NCBI GenBank assembly: GCA_026397915.1
Contig: JAPLTX010000022.1
Span: 1 to 64,000, forward strand
Reading direction: 5' to 3'
DNA: 64,000 nt
DNA from: Verrucomicrobiota bacterium
GTDB taxonomy: Bacteria; Verrucomicrobiota; Verrucomicrobiia; CAIQCK01
Part shown: positions 52,100 to 61,026 of the stretch, in pieces
Layout: each line of letters begins with the position of its first letter
Numbering within the stretch: the stretch's first letter is position 1
Translations under genes and position numbers: made by a program
The notes under the pieces: generated by a model
Database searches by the model: none
What the model was told of the DNA's origin: nothing
Seen by the model: the letters and a program-made list of their open reading frames with translations, nothing else

Positions 52100-52464
52100 A
52101 ACGACGGCGAGAGGGGCTGCATCTTCATAATTAACAATTGAACCAGCCGGCTGCGGGATTTCGGAAAGGGGCGCTGGGGAAGTTGTGAAGGGTCAGGTCC
52201 CATAAACTCTGCATCCGAAGGCCCCGAGGAGTTTTGGGTGTGTGTGCTCAAGCCCGACTGGGACTGGAACCGTTTCGCTACATCCCGGGCATGAGTGAAT
52301 TAGCTTGGCTTCTCCTCCTGCCTTAACCGGTCCCACAAATAATTCAATACTCAACTGCCTTCTCTCCTCCAAGCGCCCAATTCTCCGACCTCAATAAGAA
52401 CTTGATTGTCATCACACACTCAGGCACTCAGGATAAGGTTGTCATTACTTGAGGAACCAAACTG
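52100..52464. other. 365-bp degenerate, non-coding stretch after DUF4062 gene
   Basis: No intact gene. It holds the relic described at 52214-52294. It also contains the stretch GGGTCAGGTCCCATAA (about 52190), which resembles sequences found near REP-associated transposase elements; that link is weak. AT-richer sequence continues from the DUF4062 gene up to etfB. No promoter with certain elements was recognised, although etfB must be expressed from here. Confidence 0.5.
52214..52294 (+). pseudogene. fragment of a gene related to the hypothetical protein at 25779
   Basis: The frame encodes SEGPEEFWVCVLKPDWDW and then NRFATSRA before a stop. The corresponding part of the 25779 protein is AEGPEEFPGCVLKPDWDW followed by HRLVAGLRAG. 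Bases 52244-52267 are identical to 26202-26225 (24 bases). No start and no further homology is seen, so this is a decayed remnant next to the DUF4062 island. Confidence 0.75.
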
Positions 52465-53277
52465 ATGAGCACAGCATATCAAATTGTCGTTTGCGGAAGC
52501 ATCGTGCCGGACCCGTTGCAGACGCTGGAGCCAGTGGCCGGCCCGACCGGGCCGGCACTAAAGAATGAAATGATGCTGCCCGCCGTGCTGGACCCGTGGG
52601 CGGGTCACGCGCTGTTCGAGGCGGCGCATCTGGCCAAGGGCGCGCCCGGCAGCAAGGTCTGGCTGGCCAGCCTCGGCCCCAAGGCCAAGCTCCAGCAGGT
52701 CATGATGACCGTCGCCCAGAAGGTGCCGTTCGAACTGGTTGCGCTCGACGGGCCGGCGGGCGGTTTCACCGAAGCGGCCGATGTCGCCGCAGCGCTGGCG
52801 GACGCGATCAACGCCATCCCCGGTCTCGACAAGAAACGGCTGTTGGTGTTCGGCGGTTGGGAATCGGCCTCGCGCGGCGCGGGCGCCACGATGCAAATCG
52901 TTGGCGAGCGTCTCGGCATTGCCAACCAGTTTCAGGGCGTGGATAAACTCACTGTTGCTACCGACGGTTCGTTGGAAATCCTCGAACGCATCGAAGGTGG
53001 CAAGCATCAGGTTTCAAAATGTGCCGCTCCGCCCGCGGTGCTTGGCTGGGCCACCGGCAATCTGCCGGAGCCGCCGAACAACCCGCAGGTCGGCATGATG
53101 AACATGCGCGTCGTGATGCCCGCGCTCCAGCGCGCCAAGCCGGCGAAGGTCGCCGCCGAAGGCGTCAAGTTCGCCAGCGTCACACTCCCGAAGCAGCAGC
53201 GCGACACGAAGATCGTCAAGGACGTGCCGCCCGATGAGATCGCCAAGGAAATCGCGGCGTGGATTGCGAAGGATTAA
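52465..53277 (+). CDS. etfB: Electron transfer flavoprotein beta-subunit-like protein
   Basis: 270 residues with the ETF beta layout: LDPWAGHALFEAAHLAKG, SLGPKAKLQQVMMTVAQ, KKRLLVFGGWESASRGAG and LDKLTVATDGS-like core. It pairs with the EtfA-like gene 18 bp downstream. The usual N-terminal VKQVPD is replaced by VVCGSIVPDP, so it is a divergent member. ETFs take electrons from dehydrogenases and pass them to a quinone oxidoreductase or ferredoxin-linked partner. No acyl-CoA dehydrogenase is near. The gene opens after an AT-rich spacer. Confidence 0.83.
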   Translation: MSTAYQIVVCGSIVPDPLQTLEPVAGPTGPALKNEMMLPAVLDPWAGHALFEAAHLAKGAPGSKVWLASLGPKAKLQQVMMTVAQKVPFELVALDGPAGGFTEAADVAAALADAINAIPGLDKKRLLVFGGWESASRGAGATMQIVGERLGIANQFQGVDKLTVATDGSLEILERIEGGKHQVSKCAAPPAVLGWATGNLPEPPNNPQVGMMNMRVVMPALQRAKPAKVAAEGVKFASVTLPKQQRDTKIVKDVPPDEIAKEIAAWIAKD

Positions 53278-53294
53278 CGAGGAAAGAAACGAAC

Positions 53295-54317
53295 ATGGAA
53301 ACGATTCTGGTTCTTGCTCACACGGAAACCGACGGCTTGCTTGCCAAGGCGGCACTTGAAGCGCTCGGCGCGGCCAAGACGCTCGGCGGCACGCTCATTG
53401 TCGGCCTCGTTGGCGAAAACGTCCAGTCCTCGGCGAACAGCATCGCGTCATGCGGCGCGGCGAAGTTTCTCGGCGTAACCGGCCCGGATTTTGGCCAGGC
53501 GCGTTACGCCACCGACGCGGCGGCCGCGGAGGCGATCTGCAAAGCGGCCGGCGCGACGGTTGTCATCGCTCCGGCCACATCGCGATGGAACCGCGTGCTC
53601 GCCGGCGTCGCACACCGCCTCGGCGGACGCGCGGACACGCACGTCACGGCCATCACCGCCGCGAACGGCGTCGTCTCGGTCAACCGCTGGTATTACCGCC
53701 AGCGCATGGAGGCGGTTCTCCAGCGCACGCAACGGCCGTGGGTCATCGCGCTCGAAGCCGGCTGTTGCGAAGCGTGGAAAGGCAGTGCCGGCTCCACAAC
53801 CGTCGAGGCCGTCGCCGTCAGCCTGACCGACGCCTCCAAACAAACCACCGTTACTGGCATTCGCGCGCCCGCGGCCGACCAGCAGACGATTCGTCCCGAC
53901 GCCAAGTTGCTGCTAGTTGCCGGCGCCGGCTGGACCAAGACCCAGCCCGACGGCAAAACCCACACAGACGATGCGGAAAAACTGATTCTCGGTTTCCTGC
54001 GGCTGACGCAAGCATCGCTTGGCAGCAGCAAGTCGCTGGTGGACCTCAGCGGCGAAGGCCAGGCAGTGCTGCCGTTCATGTCGCACCTGCACCAGATCGG
54101 CCAGACCGGTGCGACGCCGCGCCACCCGAAGGGCCTTTCCACCTGTTGTCACGGCGAGGAGCCGCACACGGTCGGCTGGCGCTTCGTCAACGAGCGCCGC
54201 GCGATTGATCTCAACCCCAACTGTGGCTGGGCGCGCGGCAAGGCCGACGTGCTTTACGTCGCTGACGCCTTCGCCGTCATGACGAAGCTCAACGAACTGC
54301 TCGCCACCAAGAAGTAA
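53295..54317 (+). CDS. etfA: Electron transfer flavoprotein alpha-subunit-like protein
   Basis: 340 residues from ATG 53295. The FAD-binding C-terminus keeps IGQTGATPR, but the canonical GISGAIQH-type segment appears as GLSTCCHGEEPHTVGWR, and ADVLYVADAFAVMTKL replaces the usual VGDLF ending. The N-terminal half (VIAPATSRWNRVLAGVAHRLGGR) is normal. The changes suggest an altered FAD or partner site. It is co-transcribed with etfB and the DUF2148 gene (9-bp gap). Confidence 0.82.
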   Translation: METILVLAHTETDGLLAKAALEALGAAKTLGGTLIVGLVGENVQSSANSIASCGAAKFLGVTGPDFGQARYATDAAAAEAICKAAGATVVIAPATSRWNRVLAGVAHRLGGRADTHVTAITAANGVVSVNRWYYRQRMEAVLQRTQRPWVIALEAGCCEAWKGSAGSTTVEAVAVSLTDASKQTTVTGIRAPAADQQTIRPDAKLLLVAGAGWTKTQPDGKTHTDDAEKLILGFLRLTQASLGSSKSLVDLSGEGQAVLPFMSHLHQIGQTGATPRHPKGLSTCCHGEEPHTVGWRFVNERRAIDLNPNCGWARGKADVLYVADAFAVMTKLNELLATKK

Positions 54318-54326
54318 GGAGCCAAC

Positions 54327-54851
54327 ATGAATCCAGCCGATTACGAGAAACGGGCCGCGTTGAACACCGTCGCACACATGGCTGCCGCTGCGCGCACAGC
54401 GCCGAAGACGCGCGGCATTGACAACATTTCTACCGTCATCATTGACGATCCGGACGTGAGGGCGATTGTGGCGGCGAAGATGAAGGAGATCGCCCAACGC
54501 GACAATATGCCGTTCTGCGAGCGCGATGCCAACTGCATTGCCAACTCGCCGGCGATTCTGGTGGTCGGCGTTGCGTCGAATCCCGCCGAACTCAACTGCG
54601 GCATGTGCGGTTGTCCCACGTGCGACGAGCTGCGGCAACAGCACGGCGTCTGCGCCTACAACTCCATGGATCTTGGCATCGCCATCGGTTCCGCCGCCGC
54701 GTTGGCCGCGCAGTTCCACATGGATAACCGCGTGATGTATTCCATCGCCCGCGCTTGCATCGAGTTGAAGTTCTTCGGCGAGAACGTCAAGCAGGCGCTC
54801 GCCCTTCCGCTGAGCGTCACGGGCAAGAATCCGTTCTTCGACCGGAAGTAG
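54327..54851 (+). CDS. DUF2148 ferredoxin-domain protein
   Basis: 174 residues with clustered cysteines CERDANC and NCGMCGCPTCDEL typical of DUF2148/ferredoxin-domain proteins, which probably bind an Fe-S cluster. The core IGSAAALAAQFHMDNRVMYS is conserved in the family. Its position after etfAB suggests electron exchange with this ETF. The function of the family is unknown. It starts 9 bp after the etfA stop. Confidence 0.82.
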   Translation: MNPADYEKRAALNTVAHMAAAARTAPKTRGIDNISTVIIDDPDVRAIVAAKMKEIAQRDNMPFCERDANCIANSPAILVVGVASNPAELNCGMCGCPTCDELRQQHGVCAYNSMDLGIAIGSAAALAAQFHMDNRVMYSIARACIELKFFGENVKQALALPLSVTGKNPFFDRK

Positions 54852-54905
54852 CAGCGCCTCGCGTTGCCAGAACTTTGGGGTGTTATCGGCCGGACGCTTC
54901 CGGCT

Positions 54906-55007
54906 GGCGTTGTAGTGTCGGCCGTCCCGGCCGACCGATCTGTTCCAGACGCAATCGTCCCAGAAACTCCGCGGTTAAGCGGCCGAAACGGCCGCCACTA
55001 CAACGCC
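54906..55007. repeat. nested inverted repeat between convergent genes
   Basis: GGCGTTGTAGTG at 54906-54917 pairs with CACTACAACGCC at 54996-55007. Inside, GTCGGCCG at 54917-54924 pairs with CGGCCGAC at 54928-54935, and GCGGCCG at 54979-54985 pairs with CGGCCGC at 54989-54995. The element fills the space between the DUF2148 gene and citrate synthase (convergent) and may act as a bidirectional terminator or REP-like mobile repeat. Confidence 0.75.
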
Positions 55008-55017
55008 CTGTTTCGCC

Positions 55018-56313
55018 TTACTTCTTTATCCGCTGATCTATCTGCACGTAAGGCTGCTCGGTCGGCCCCATGTAGATTTGCCGCGGCCGGCTGATGCGCC
55101 CGCCGACCTGGTCCATGACTTCCTTGTAGTTGGCGATCCAGCCCGGCATGCGGCCGATGGCGAAGATCACCGTGAACATCTCCAGCGGGATACCGATGGC
55201 GCGCATGATGATGCCGCTGTAAAAATCCACGTTTGGATAGAGTTTGCGCTCAACGAAATAGGAATCGTGCAGCGCGGCCTCCTCCAGCTTCTTGGCAATA
55301 TCGAGCAGAGGATCGTCTATTTTGAGCAGCCGTAGCATCTTGTCGCACTGCTCCTTGATGATCTTGGCGCGAGGATCGTAGTTCTTATAAACACGGTGGC
55401 CGAAGCCCATGAGCTTCCTGCCGCTCTTCTTGTCTTTGGCGGCGACGATGAACTTCGAGCCGTCGTCGCCGGAGCGGTGGATATCCTCCAGCATCTCGAT
55501 GACCGCTTGGTTGGCGCCGCCATGCAACGGCCCCCACAACGCGCAAACACCGCCCGCCGCACAGGCGAAGATGTTGGCCTGGCTCGACGCGATCATTCGC
55601 ACCGTCGAGGTTGAACAATTTTGCTCGTGATCGGCATGGAGCAGAAAAATCATATCGAGCGCGCGCACCACCTCCGGTTTCAAGTCGTATTCCTCATACG
55701 GGTCGGAGAACATCATGTGCAGGAAGTTGGCCGTGTATTTGAACGCCGGCTTCGGATACACGATTGGCAACCCGCGCGACTTGCGGAAGGCGAATGCCGC
55801 GATCGTGCGCACCTTCGAGAGCAACCGCGCCGCTTGCAGCTCAAACTTCGCCGGGTCATACGCGTCCAGCACGCCGGGCACGAAACAGCTCGTCGCGTTG
55901 ATCATCGCCGAGAGGATTGCCATCGGATGCGCGTGGGCGGGGAAACCCTCGAAGTGGAACTTCAGGTCCTCGTGCAGCATCTCGTTCTGCGTCAACAGGT
56001 CCGAAAACCGCTTCAATTCCTTCCGGTTCGGCAGGCGACCGTAGATTAACAACCAGGCTGTCTCGACAAACGAGGACTGCTCCGCCAGCACCTCGATGGG
56101 AATGCCGCGGTAGCGCAGGATGCCTTTCTCACCGTCAATGAAGGTGATGTTACTCCGGCACGAGCCGGTGTTGCCGTAACTCTCGTCCAGCGTGATGCAG
56201 CCGGTGGATTGGCGCAACGTGCTGATGTCAATTCCCCGCTCCTTTTCCGAGCCGACTGCGATCGGCAGCGAGTAGCTCTTTCCGTCAATTTCCAGTTTGG
56301 CAACATTGTCCAT
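55018..56313 (-). CDS. gltA: Citrate synthase
   Basis: 431 residues, typical bacterial type II length. Active-site segments LLHADHEQNCSTS, GPLHGGANQAV and GFGHRVYKNYDPRA are intact, along with YPNVDFYSG for the catalytic Asp. It condenses acetyl-CoA and oxaloacetate in the TCA cycle. The gene stands alone and is divergent from the STAS-Mla operon with a 215-bp gap. No promoter elements were clear in that gap. Confidence 0.97.
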   Translation of the reverse strand: MDNVAKLEIDGKSYSLPIAVGSEKERGIDISTLRQSTGCITLDESYGNTGSCRSNITFIDGEKGILRYRGIPIEVLAEQSSFVETAWLLIYGRLPNRKELKRFSDLLTQNEMLHEDLKFHFEGFPAHAHPMAILSAMINATSCFVPGVLDAYDPAKFELQAARLLSKVRTIAAFAFRKSRGLPIVYPKPAFKYTANFLHMMFSDPYEEYDLKPEVVRALDMIFLLHADHEQNCSTSTVRMIASSQANIFACAAGGVCALWGPLHGGANQAVIEMLEDIHRSGDDGSKFIVAAKDKKSGRKLMGFGHRVYKNYDPRAKIIKEQCDKMLRLLKIDDPLLDIAKKLEEAALHDSYFVERKLYPNVDFYSGIIMRAIGIPLEMFTVIFAIGRMPGWIANYKEVMDQVGGRISRPRQIYMGPTEQPYVQIDQRIKK

Positions 56314-56528
56314 AGTCTGTCCTCAGGTGTTAAAGGCTCCTTGTTTCTGTTTGCGCCGCGATGATTGAGGCGAACTGTATCCATTTTTTGGCAATTCGCA
56401 ACTACGATGACGCATTTCCGGGTCTGTTTTCGCAGCGTCCAAATCCACAGAGGTAGAAAACGCCGTTGCCAAGGGTTCGGAGTGAGGCTACGATACATGC
56501 ACAGTTGGCGGAAGGAGTTTTCCTGACT

Positions 56529-56870
56529 ATGACGATCAGCGTGCGCACAGCGGACAAGGTGACGGTGGTGGATGTTAGTGGCGAGGTGGACCTCTACCAC
56601 TCGCCGGAGTTGCTCGCGAAGTTGACGGAATTGATCAAGCAGAAGCAGACGAGCATCCTGCTGAATTTCCAGGCGGTCACTTACATTGACAGTTCGGGGC
56701 TGGCGTCGCTGATCGGCGCGTTCCAGCAATTACGGCCGCAGGGCGGGCAGTTGCGGCTGGCCAGTTTGAGCAAGCCGGTGCAGAGCGTGTTCACGGTGGC
56801 GCGGTTGGACAAGGTGTTCACGATCCATCCCACGGAGGCCGAGGCGCTCCAAGCGTGGGGAGCGAAGTAG
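56529..56870 (+). CDS. STAS-domain protein (anti-sigma antagonist or MlaB-like)
   Basis: 113 residues from ATG 56529 after AAGGAG. The STAS core VVDVSGEVDLYHSPEL and the phosphorylation site D54-S55-S56-G57 (YIDSSGLASL) are those of SpoIIAA/RsbV-type proteins. It precedes an MlaE permease, and MlaB of Mla transporters is also a STAS protein. Both functions are possible. The intact serine and the RsbU and RsbW genes at the end of the same operon favour partner switching. Confidence 0.88.
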   Translation: MTISVRTADKVTVVDVSGEVDLYHSPELLAKLTELIKQKQTSILLNFQAVTYIDSSGLASLIGAFQQLRPQGGQLRLASLSKPVQSVFTVARLDKVFTIHPTEAEALQAWGAK

Positions 56871-56906
56871 GCGGCGGCGTGCGATGGCCAACGAATAACG
56901 CTTCCC

Positions 56907-57677
56907 ATGCCGATCACCCTCATCCGATTCTTTCAGCATGTCACCAGTTGGTGCATGTTGTTCAGCAACATGCTGTATTGGGCGTTCCTGTCGCCCTTCC
57001 ACGGCAAGAAGATGCGGGTGAACGACCTCTTCCGCCAGATGACGCTGATTGGCGTGCGCTCGATCTCGATCGTATTTCTGGTGATGTTTTTCATGGGGTT
57101 GGTGCTGGCGATGCAGAGCGCGGAGACGTTGCAAAAAGTCGGTGGCCTGGCAATGGTCGGCGGGCTGGTGGCAGTGGCGGTGATGCGCGAGATCGGGCCG
57201 ATGTTGACGGCGATTGTGCTGGCAGGCCGCTGCGGCGCGGCGATCACGGCGGAGCTGGGCACGATGCGCGTGGCGGAAGAACTGGATGCGATGGAGACGA
57301 TGGGGCTGAACCCGGTGCATTTTCTAATCGTGCCGCGCGTGCTGGCGATGGTGATTATGGCACCGTGCCTGACGATCCTCGGTGTGTTCATGGCCATGTT
57401 TGGCGGCTGGCTGATCAGCGTTTTCTGCCTCGATCAGGATGCGTTTCTCTACTGGCGCAAAGCGTTCGAGCTACTGGCGCTCAAGGACGTTTACTCCGGG
57501 ATGATCAAGAGCGTTGTCTTCGCCACGCTGGTCAGCAACATCGCCTGCTACTTCGGATTCATTGTGGACGGCGGCGCCGAGGGCGTTGGCAGGAGCACCA
57601 CCCAATCGGTGGTGACGTCCATCGTCATGATCATCGCCAGTGATTGCGTGCTGACGGCGTTTTTCTATTTTATCTGA
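56907..57677 (+). CDS. mlaE: MlaE-type ABC transporter permease
   Basis: 256 residues with five or six helices. The MlaE signature segments VFLVMFFMGLVLAMQSAETL, LAGRCGAAITAELGTMRVAEE and DAMETMGLNPVHFLIVPR are complete. It forms the membrane part of a lipid-trafficking ABC system between inner and outer membrane. The ATPase gene starts 2 bp after its stop. Confidence 0.9.
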   Translation: MPITLIRFFQHVTSWCMLFSNMLYWAFLSPFHGKKMRVNDLFRQMTLIGVRSISIVFLVMFFMGLVLAMQSAETLQKVGGLAMVGGLVAVAVMREIGPMLTAIVLAGRCGAAITAELGTMRVAEELDAMETMGLNPVHFLIVPRVLAMVIMAPCLTILGVFMAMFGGWLISVFCLDQDAFLYWRKAFELLALKDVYSGMIKSVVFATLVSNIACYFGFIVDGGAEGVGRSTTQSVVTSIVMIIASDCVLTAFFYFI

Positions 57678-57679
57678 AC

Positions 57680-58531
57680 ATGGACGCCTCACCCCAAACC
57701 TCCGCCGAAACGCAGCCGAAGAGCGGGCCGATCGGTCCCGACGATGTGATCGTCGCGGAGGATGTCGTGAAGATTTACGACGGCCGCCGTGTGCTCGATG
57801 GCGTCAACTTTCGCGTCAAGCGCGGCGAGATTCTTGTCATCATGGGCGGCTCCGGTTGCGGCAAGAGCACGCTGCTGCGGCAGCTCATCGGCCTTCAACA
57901 ACCCGAGCAAGGCCGCATCTGGATTGACGGCAGCGAGATCACGCGCCTGACGGAGGAAGAGTTCATCAATGTTCGGCGACGGTTCGGCGTGCTGTTCCAG
58001 AGCGGCGCGCTGTTCAACTCAATGACCGTCGGCGATAACGTCGCGCTGCCGATCCGTGAGCACTACCCGAACCAGCCGGAGATGACCGTGGATATCATGG
58101 TCAAGATGAAGCTCTCACTAGTCGGCATGACGCAGTTTTCGCACCTGAAACCGGCGGAGATTTCCGGTGGTATGAAGAAGCGTGCCGCGCTCGCCCGCGC
58201 ACTGGCGCTCGACCCGAAGCTGTTGTTTTGCGACGAGCCGACCGCCGGGCTGGATCCGACGCGCGTCACGGAATTCGACGAGCTGACACTGAAGCTGTGC
58301 AAAGACCTTGGCGTGACCGCTGTCGTTGTCACACACGACATGACCAGCGCGTTCCGCATCGGCACGCGGATGATCTTGTTGAACAAGGGCAAGGTTTGGG
58401 CAGTGGGCACACCGGCCGAAATTCGAGCGCATCCCGACCCCGGCGTGAAGCGTTTCATCAACGGCGACCCGGAGAGCGAAGTGCGCCAGGACGCCGACAG
58501 TTACCTGCAGGATATCTTGGGCGAATCGTAG
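57680..58531 (+). CDS. mlaF: MlaF-type ABC transporter ATPase
   Basis: 283 residues from ATG 57680. Walker A GGSGCGKST, signature SGGMKKRAALARAL and Walker B LLFCDEPTAGLD are intact. The H-loop lies in VVVTHDMTSAFRI. A short N-terminal extension (MDASPQTSAETQPKSG) precedes the domain. It powers the MlaE permease for phospholipid transport. It is in line with mlaE and mlaD. Confidence 0.93.
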   Translation: MDASPQTSAETQPKSGPIGPDDVIVAEDVVKIYDGRRVLDGVNFRVKRGEILVIMGGSGCGKSTLLRQLIGLQQPEQGRIWIDGSEITRLTEEEFINVRRRFGVLFQSGALFNSMTVGDNVALPIREHYPNQPEMTVDIMVKMKLSLVGMTQFSHLKPAEISGGMKKRAALARALALDPKLLFCDEPTAGLDPTRVTEFDELTLKLCKDLGVTAVVVTHDMTSAFRIGTRMILLNKGKVWAVGTPAEIRAHPDPGVKRFINGDPESEVRQDADSYLQDILGES

Positions 58532-58549
58532 TAATCAACGGAGACTCTT

Positions 58550-59710
58550 ATGGCCGAATACAAAGTCCAGAAAACCGGACCGGGCGTCGTCATCTTCTTC
58601 GGCGTCGTCGCGCTAATCTTCATGGTTTTGGCGGCGGGGGAGCTTCACTCGTTGTTGTTCCAAAAATCCCAAAATGTGACGATATACTTCGACAGCGTCA
58701 GCGGCGTTAAAGAACGCACCAAGGTCACCTACGCCGGCCGCAAATGCGGCGAGGTCGTAAAACTCGTGGACCTCAGCAAACCCAAAGAAGACCCCAAAGA
58801 TCCCGCCGGCAAGTTATACTATGTCGAAGTCACAGCAAAGATAGCCAAAACAACTCCGGTCAACAGCAAGACCAAGGCCCTGATCACGATGGTGGGCATG
58901 CTCGGCGACAAGGAGCTGGACTTGACGCCCGGCAACCCAGAAGCGCCACCTCTGGCGTCCGGCGAAGGACTCTACGGCGAAAGCGGCGGCATCGACATCC
59001 TCATCAACACCGCACGCAAACTGGTGGTGAAGCTTGAGCCGCTGCTGGACTCCGTGCAGTCAGTGCTTGGCAATGTTAACGACGTGATCAAAGACCCCGC
59101 CTTCAAGGAAGATCTCAAGTCCACTGTCGCCAACGCCAAGGCCACGTTGGCAAACGCTGACGCCACGCTCAAGCAAGTCAAGGAAATGCTTGGCGAGAAC
59201 CGCGACAACATCAAGGTCGTCCTCGGCAACGCCCGCGACCTGACCGAAAAAGGCAAGACCACCCTTACTACCGTGAACGATACCCTCGGCGAAACGCGGC
59301 CCAAGTTGCAGGCGCTCATTGCCAGCATCCAAAAGCTCACCACCGAACTTCAACCCAAGCTCACCGAGTTGATGGCCAAGAGCAACGGGGCGATTGACAA
59401 GGCCGCCACGACGCTCGACAAGGCCGGCACCTTGTTCGACACCACGAACTCCCTCCTTAGCAACAACCGCGAGAACATCACGATGATGATGACCAGCCTG
59501 CGCGAGACTGGTTACAACGCCAAGCACTTCACCCACACCTTCCGGATGATCTTCGCGCCGTGGTCCATCTTCTCCGGTCAGAAGAAACCCGACGCAAAAC
59601 AGCCGGAGCAAGGCGGTGCCGTCAAAGTTCTCGCGCCCGCCGATCAAGCCGCGGCTGGCGGCGGTTCTGGCAACACCTCCAAGCCTGCCGCGTCCGACGC
59701 CACGAAATGA
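58550..59710 (+). CDS. mlaD: MlaD/MCE-domain substrate-binding protein
   Basis: 386 residues with one N-terminal anchor helix (VVIFFGVVALIFMVLAAGEL). A single MCE domain follows: VTIYFDSVSGVKERTKVTYA and VTAKIAKTTPVNSKTKALI. A long, helical C-terminal tail (AKATLANADATLKQVKEML and repeats) may form a coiled tube, longer than in E. coli MlaD (183 residues). It is the periplasmic lipid-binding partner of MlaEF. Its stop overlaps the phosphatase start (ATGA). Confidence 0.88.
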   Translation: MAEYKVQKTGPGVVIFFGVVALIFMVLAAGELHSLLFQKSQNVTIYFDSVSGVKERTKVTYAGRKCGEVVKLVDLSKPKEDPKDPAGKLYYVEVTAKIAKTTPVNSKTKALITMVGMLGDKELDLTPGNPEAPPLASGEGLYGESGGIDILINTARKLVVKLEPLLDSVQSVLGNVNDVIKDPAFKEDLKSTVANAKATLANADATLKQVKEMLGENRDNIKVVLGNARDLTEKGKTTLTTVNDTLGETRPKLQALIASIQKLTTELQPKLTELMAKSNGAIDKAATTLDKAGTLFDTTNSLLSNNRENITMMMTSLRETGYNAKHFTHTFRMIFAPWSIFSGQKKPDAKQPEQGGAVKVLAPADQAAAGGGSGNTSKPAASDATK

Positions 59711-61026
59711 CCGCGAGTGTCGAGAAGAAACTGGCCGCGTTCTCGAACCTCATCGAGATCGCCGCAGTCATCAATTCCAGTCTCGATCCCGACGACGTCC
59801 TGCCCAACATCCTCGACGTGGCCCAGCGCACGATGGACGCCGCTGCCGCCAGCGTTGCGCTGGTGGACAAAGCCACGCAGGAACTGGTCTATGTCATCGC
59901 CACCGGCAAATACGGCGAGCGCGTCAAACAAAACGTCCGGCTCAAACCCGGCACCGGCATCGCCGGCTGGGTTGCGCAGCACGGCCAGTCGCAAGTCATC
60001 ACCGATGTGGCCAACGACCCGCGTTTCAACCGCGCCGCCGCGGAAAAGGCCGGCCTCATTCCGCGCTCGATGATCTGCGTGCCGATGCGCGTGCAGGGAA
60101 AAGTCATCGGCATCCTCCAGGCGATTGATCCGCGGAACAAACCGGTCTTCGAACCGGACGACGGCGAGTTCTTTGATGCCTTCGCCAGCCTTGCCGCCAC
60201 CGCCATCAACAACGCCCAGATGCACAAGGCGGTGCTGAAGCAACAAAGCGAAAAACAGGAGCGCGATTTCGCCCGGCAAATCCAGCAGAGCTTCCTGCCG
60301 CGTGAAATGCCGCCGATCCCCGGCGTCACCATTCACGCCTGCAATGAGTCGGCCCTCGCCGTCGGCGGCGATTTCTACGACGTGATCCAACTCTCGCCGA
60401 CGAAGGTGGCCCTCATCATCGGCGACATCACCGGTAAAGGCGTTGCCGCCTCGCTCTACATGGTGCGCTGCCTCTTCGACACGCGTCGTTCTTGCAGCAT
60501 CGGCGGCGAAGACATGTCTCCCGCCGGACTGCTGAGCGCGAAGAACAATATCCTGGCCCACGAAGCCGTCTGCCAGCTCACCACGGAAATGACCACGGGC
60601 CAGCCGCCGCACCCGCCGATGTTTCTGGGTATGATCTGCGTCACCTTTGATGCCGCCACGGGCGAACTTTGCTACGCCAACGCCGGCTTGCCCGACCCCA
60701 TCCTCCACACGGGCGGTCGCGCTGAAACTCTCTCCGGCAGCGGCGGCCCCGCCCTCGGCATGGTGCCGGAAATGACGTTCGACGAGGGCATCCGCACCCT
60801 GCACGGTGGCGAAACGTTGCTTCTTTTCACCGACGGCCTGAGCGAAGCGCGCAACCTCGGCGGCGTCGAGTTCGGCGGCGACCGCATCGCCAAGGCGCTG
60901 GCCCAGCCCCACGACAACGCTGAGGCCGCGGTTGCGCTGGTGTCTCGCAGCGTGCTTCATTTCATCGGCAGCGCCGCCCGTCACGACGACCTGACCCTGA
61001 TGGCGTTGCATTACGTGAAGCCATGA
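59707..61026 (+). CDS. RsbU-type PP2C phosphatase with GAF domain
   Basis: 439 residues from ATG 59707. A GAF domain (residues about 10-165: TMDAAAASVALVDKATQEL, ICVPMRVQGKVIGILQ) is followed by a SpoIIE/RsbU-type PP2C domain from about 205: LAVGGDFYDVIQL, IIGDITGKGVAASLYM and RHDDLTLMAL supply the metal aspartates. Such proteins dephosphorylate STAS antagonists, releasing a sigma factor or other target. Genetic coupling to mlaD (ATGA) is unusual. Confidence 0.9.
   Translation: MTASVEKKLAAFSNLIEIAAVINSSLDPDDVLPNILDVAQRTMDAAAASVALVDKATQELVYVIATGKYGERVKQNVRLKPGTGIAGWVAQHGQSQVITDVANDPRFNRAAAEKAGLIPRSMICVPMRVQGKVIGILQAIDPRNKPVFEPDDGEFFDAFASLAATAINNAQMHKAVLKQQSEKQERDFARQIQQSFLPREMPPIPGVTIHACNESALAVGGDFYDVIQLSPTKVALIIGDITGKGVAASLYMVRCLFDTRRSCSIGGEDMSPAGLLSAKNNILAHEAVCQLTTEMTTGQPPHPPMFLGMICVTFDAATGELCYANAGLPDPILHTGGRAETLSGSGGPALGMVPEMTFDEGIRTLHGGETLLLFTDGLSEARNLGGVEFGGDRIAKALAQPHDNAEAAVALVSRSVLHFIGSAARHDDLTLMALHYVKP

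Noticed and set aside
54906-55007. Insertion-sequence ends
   Set aside because: No transposase, no target duplication, and only about 80 bp between the arms.
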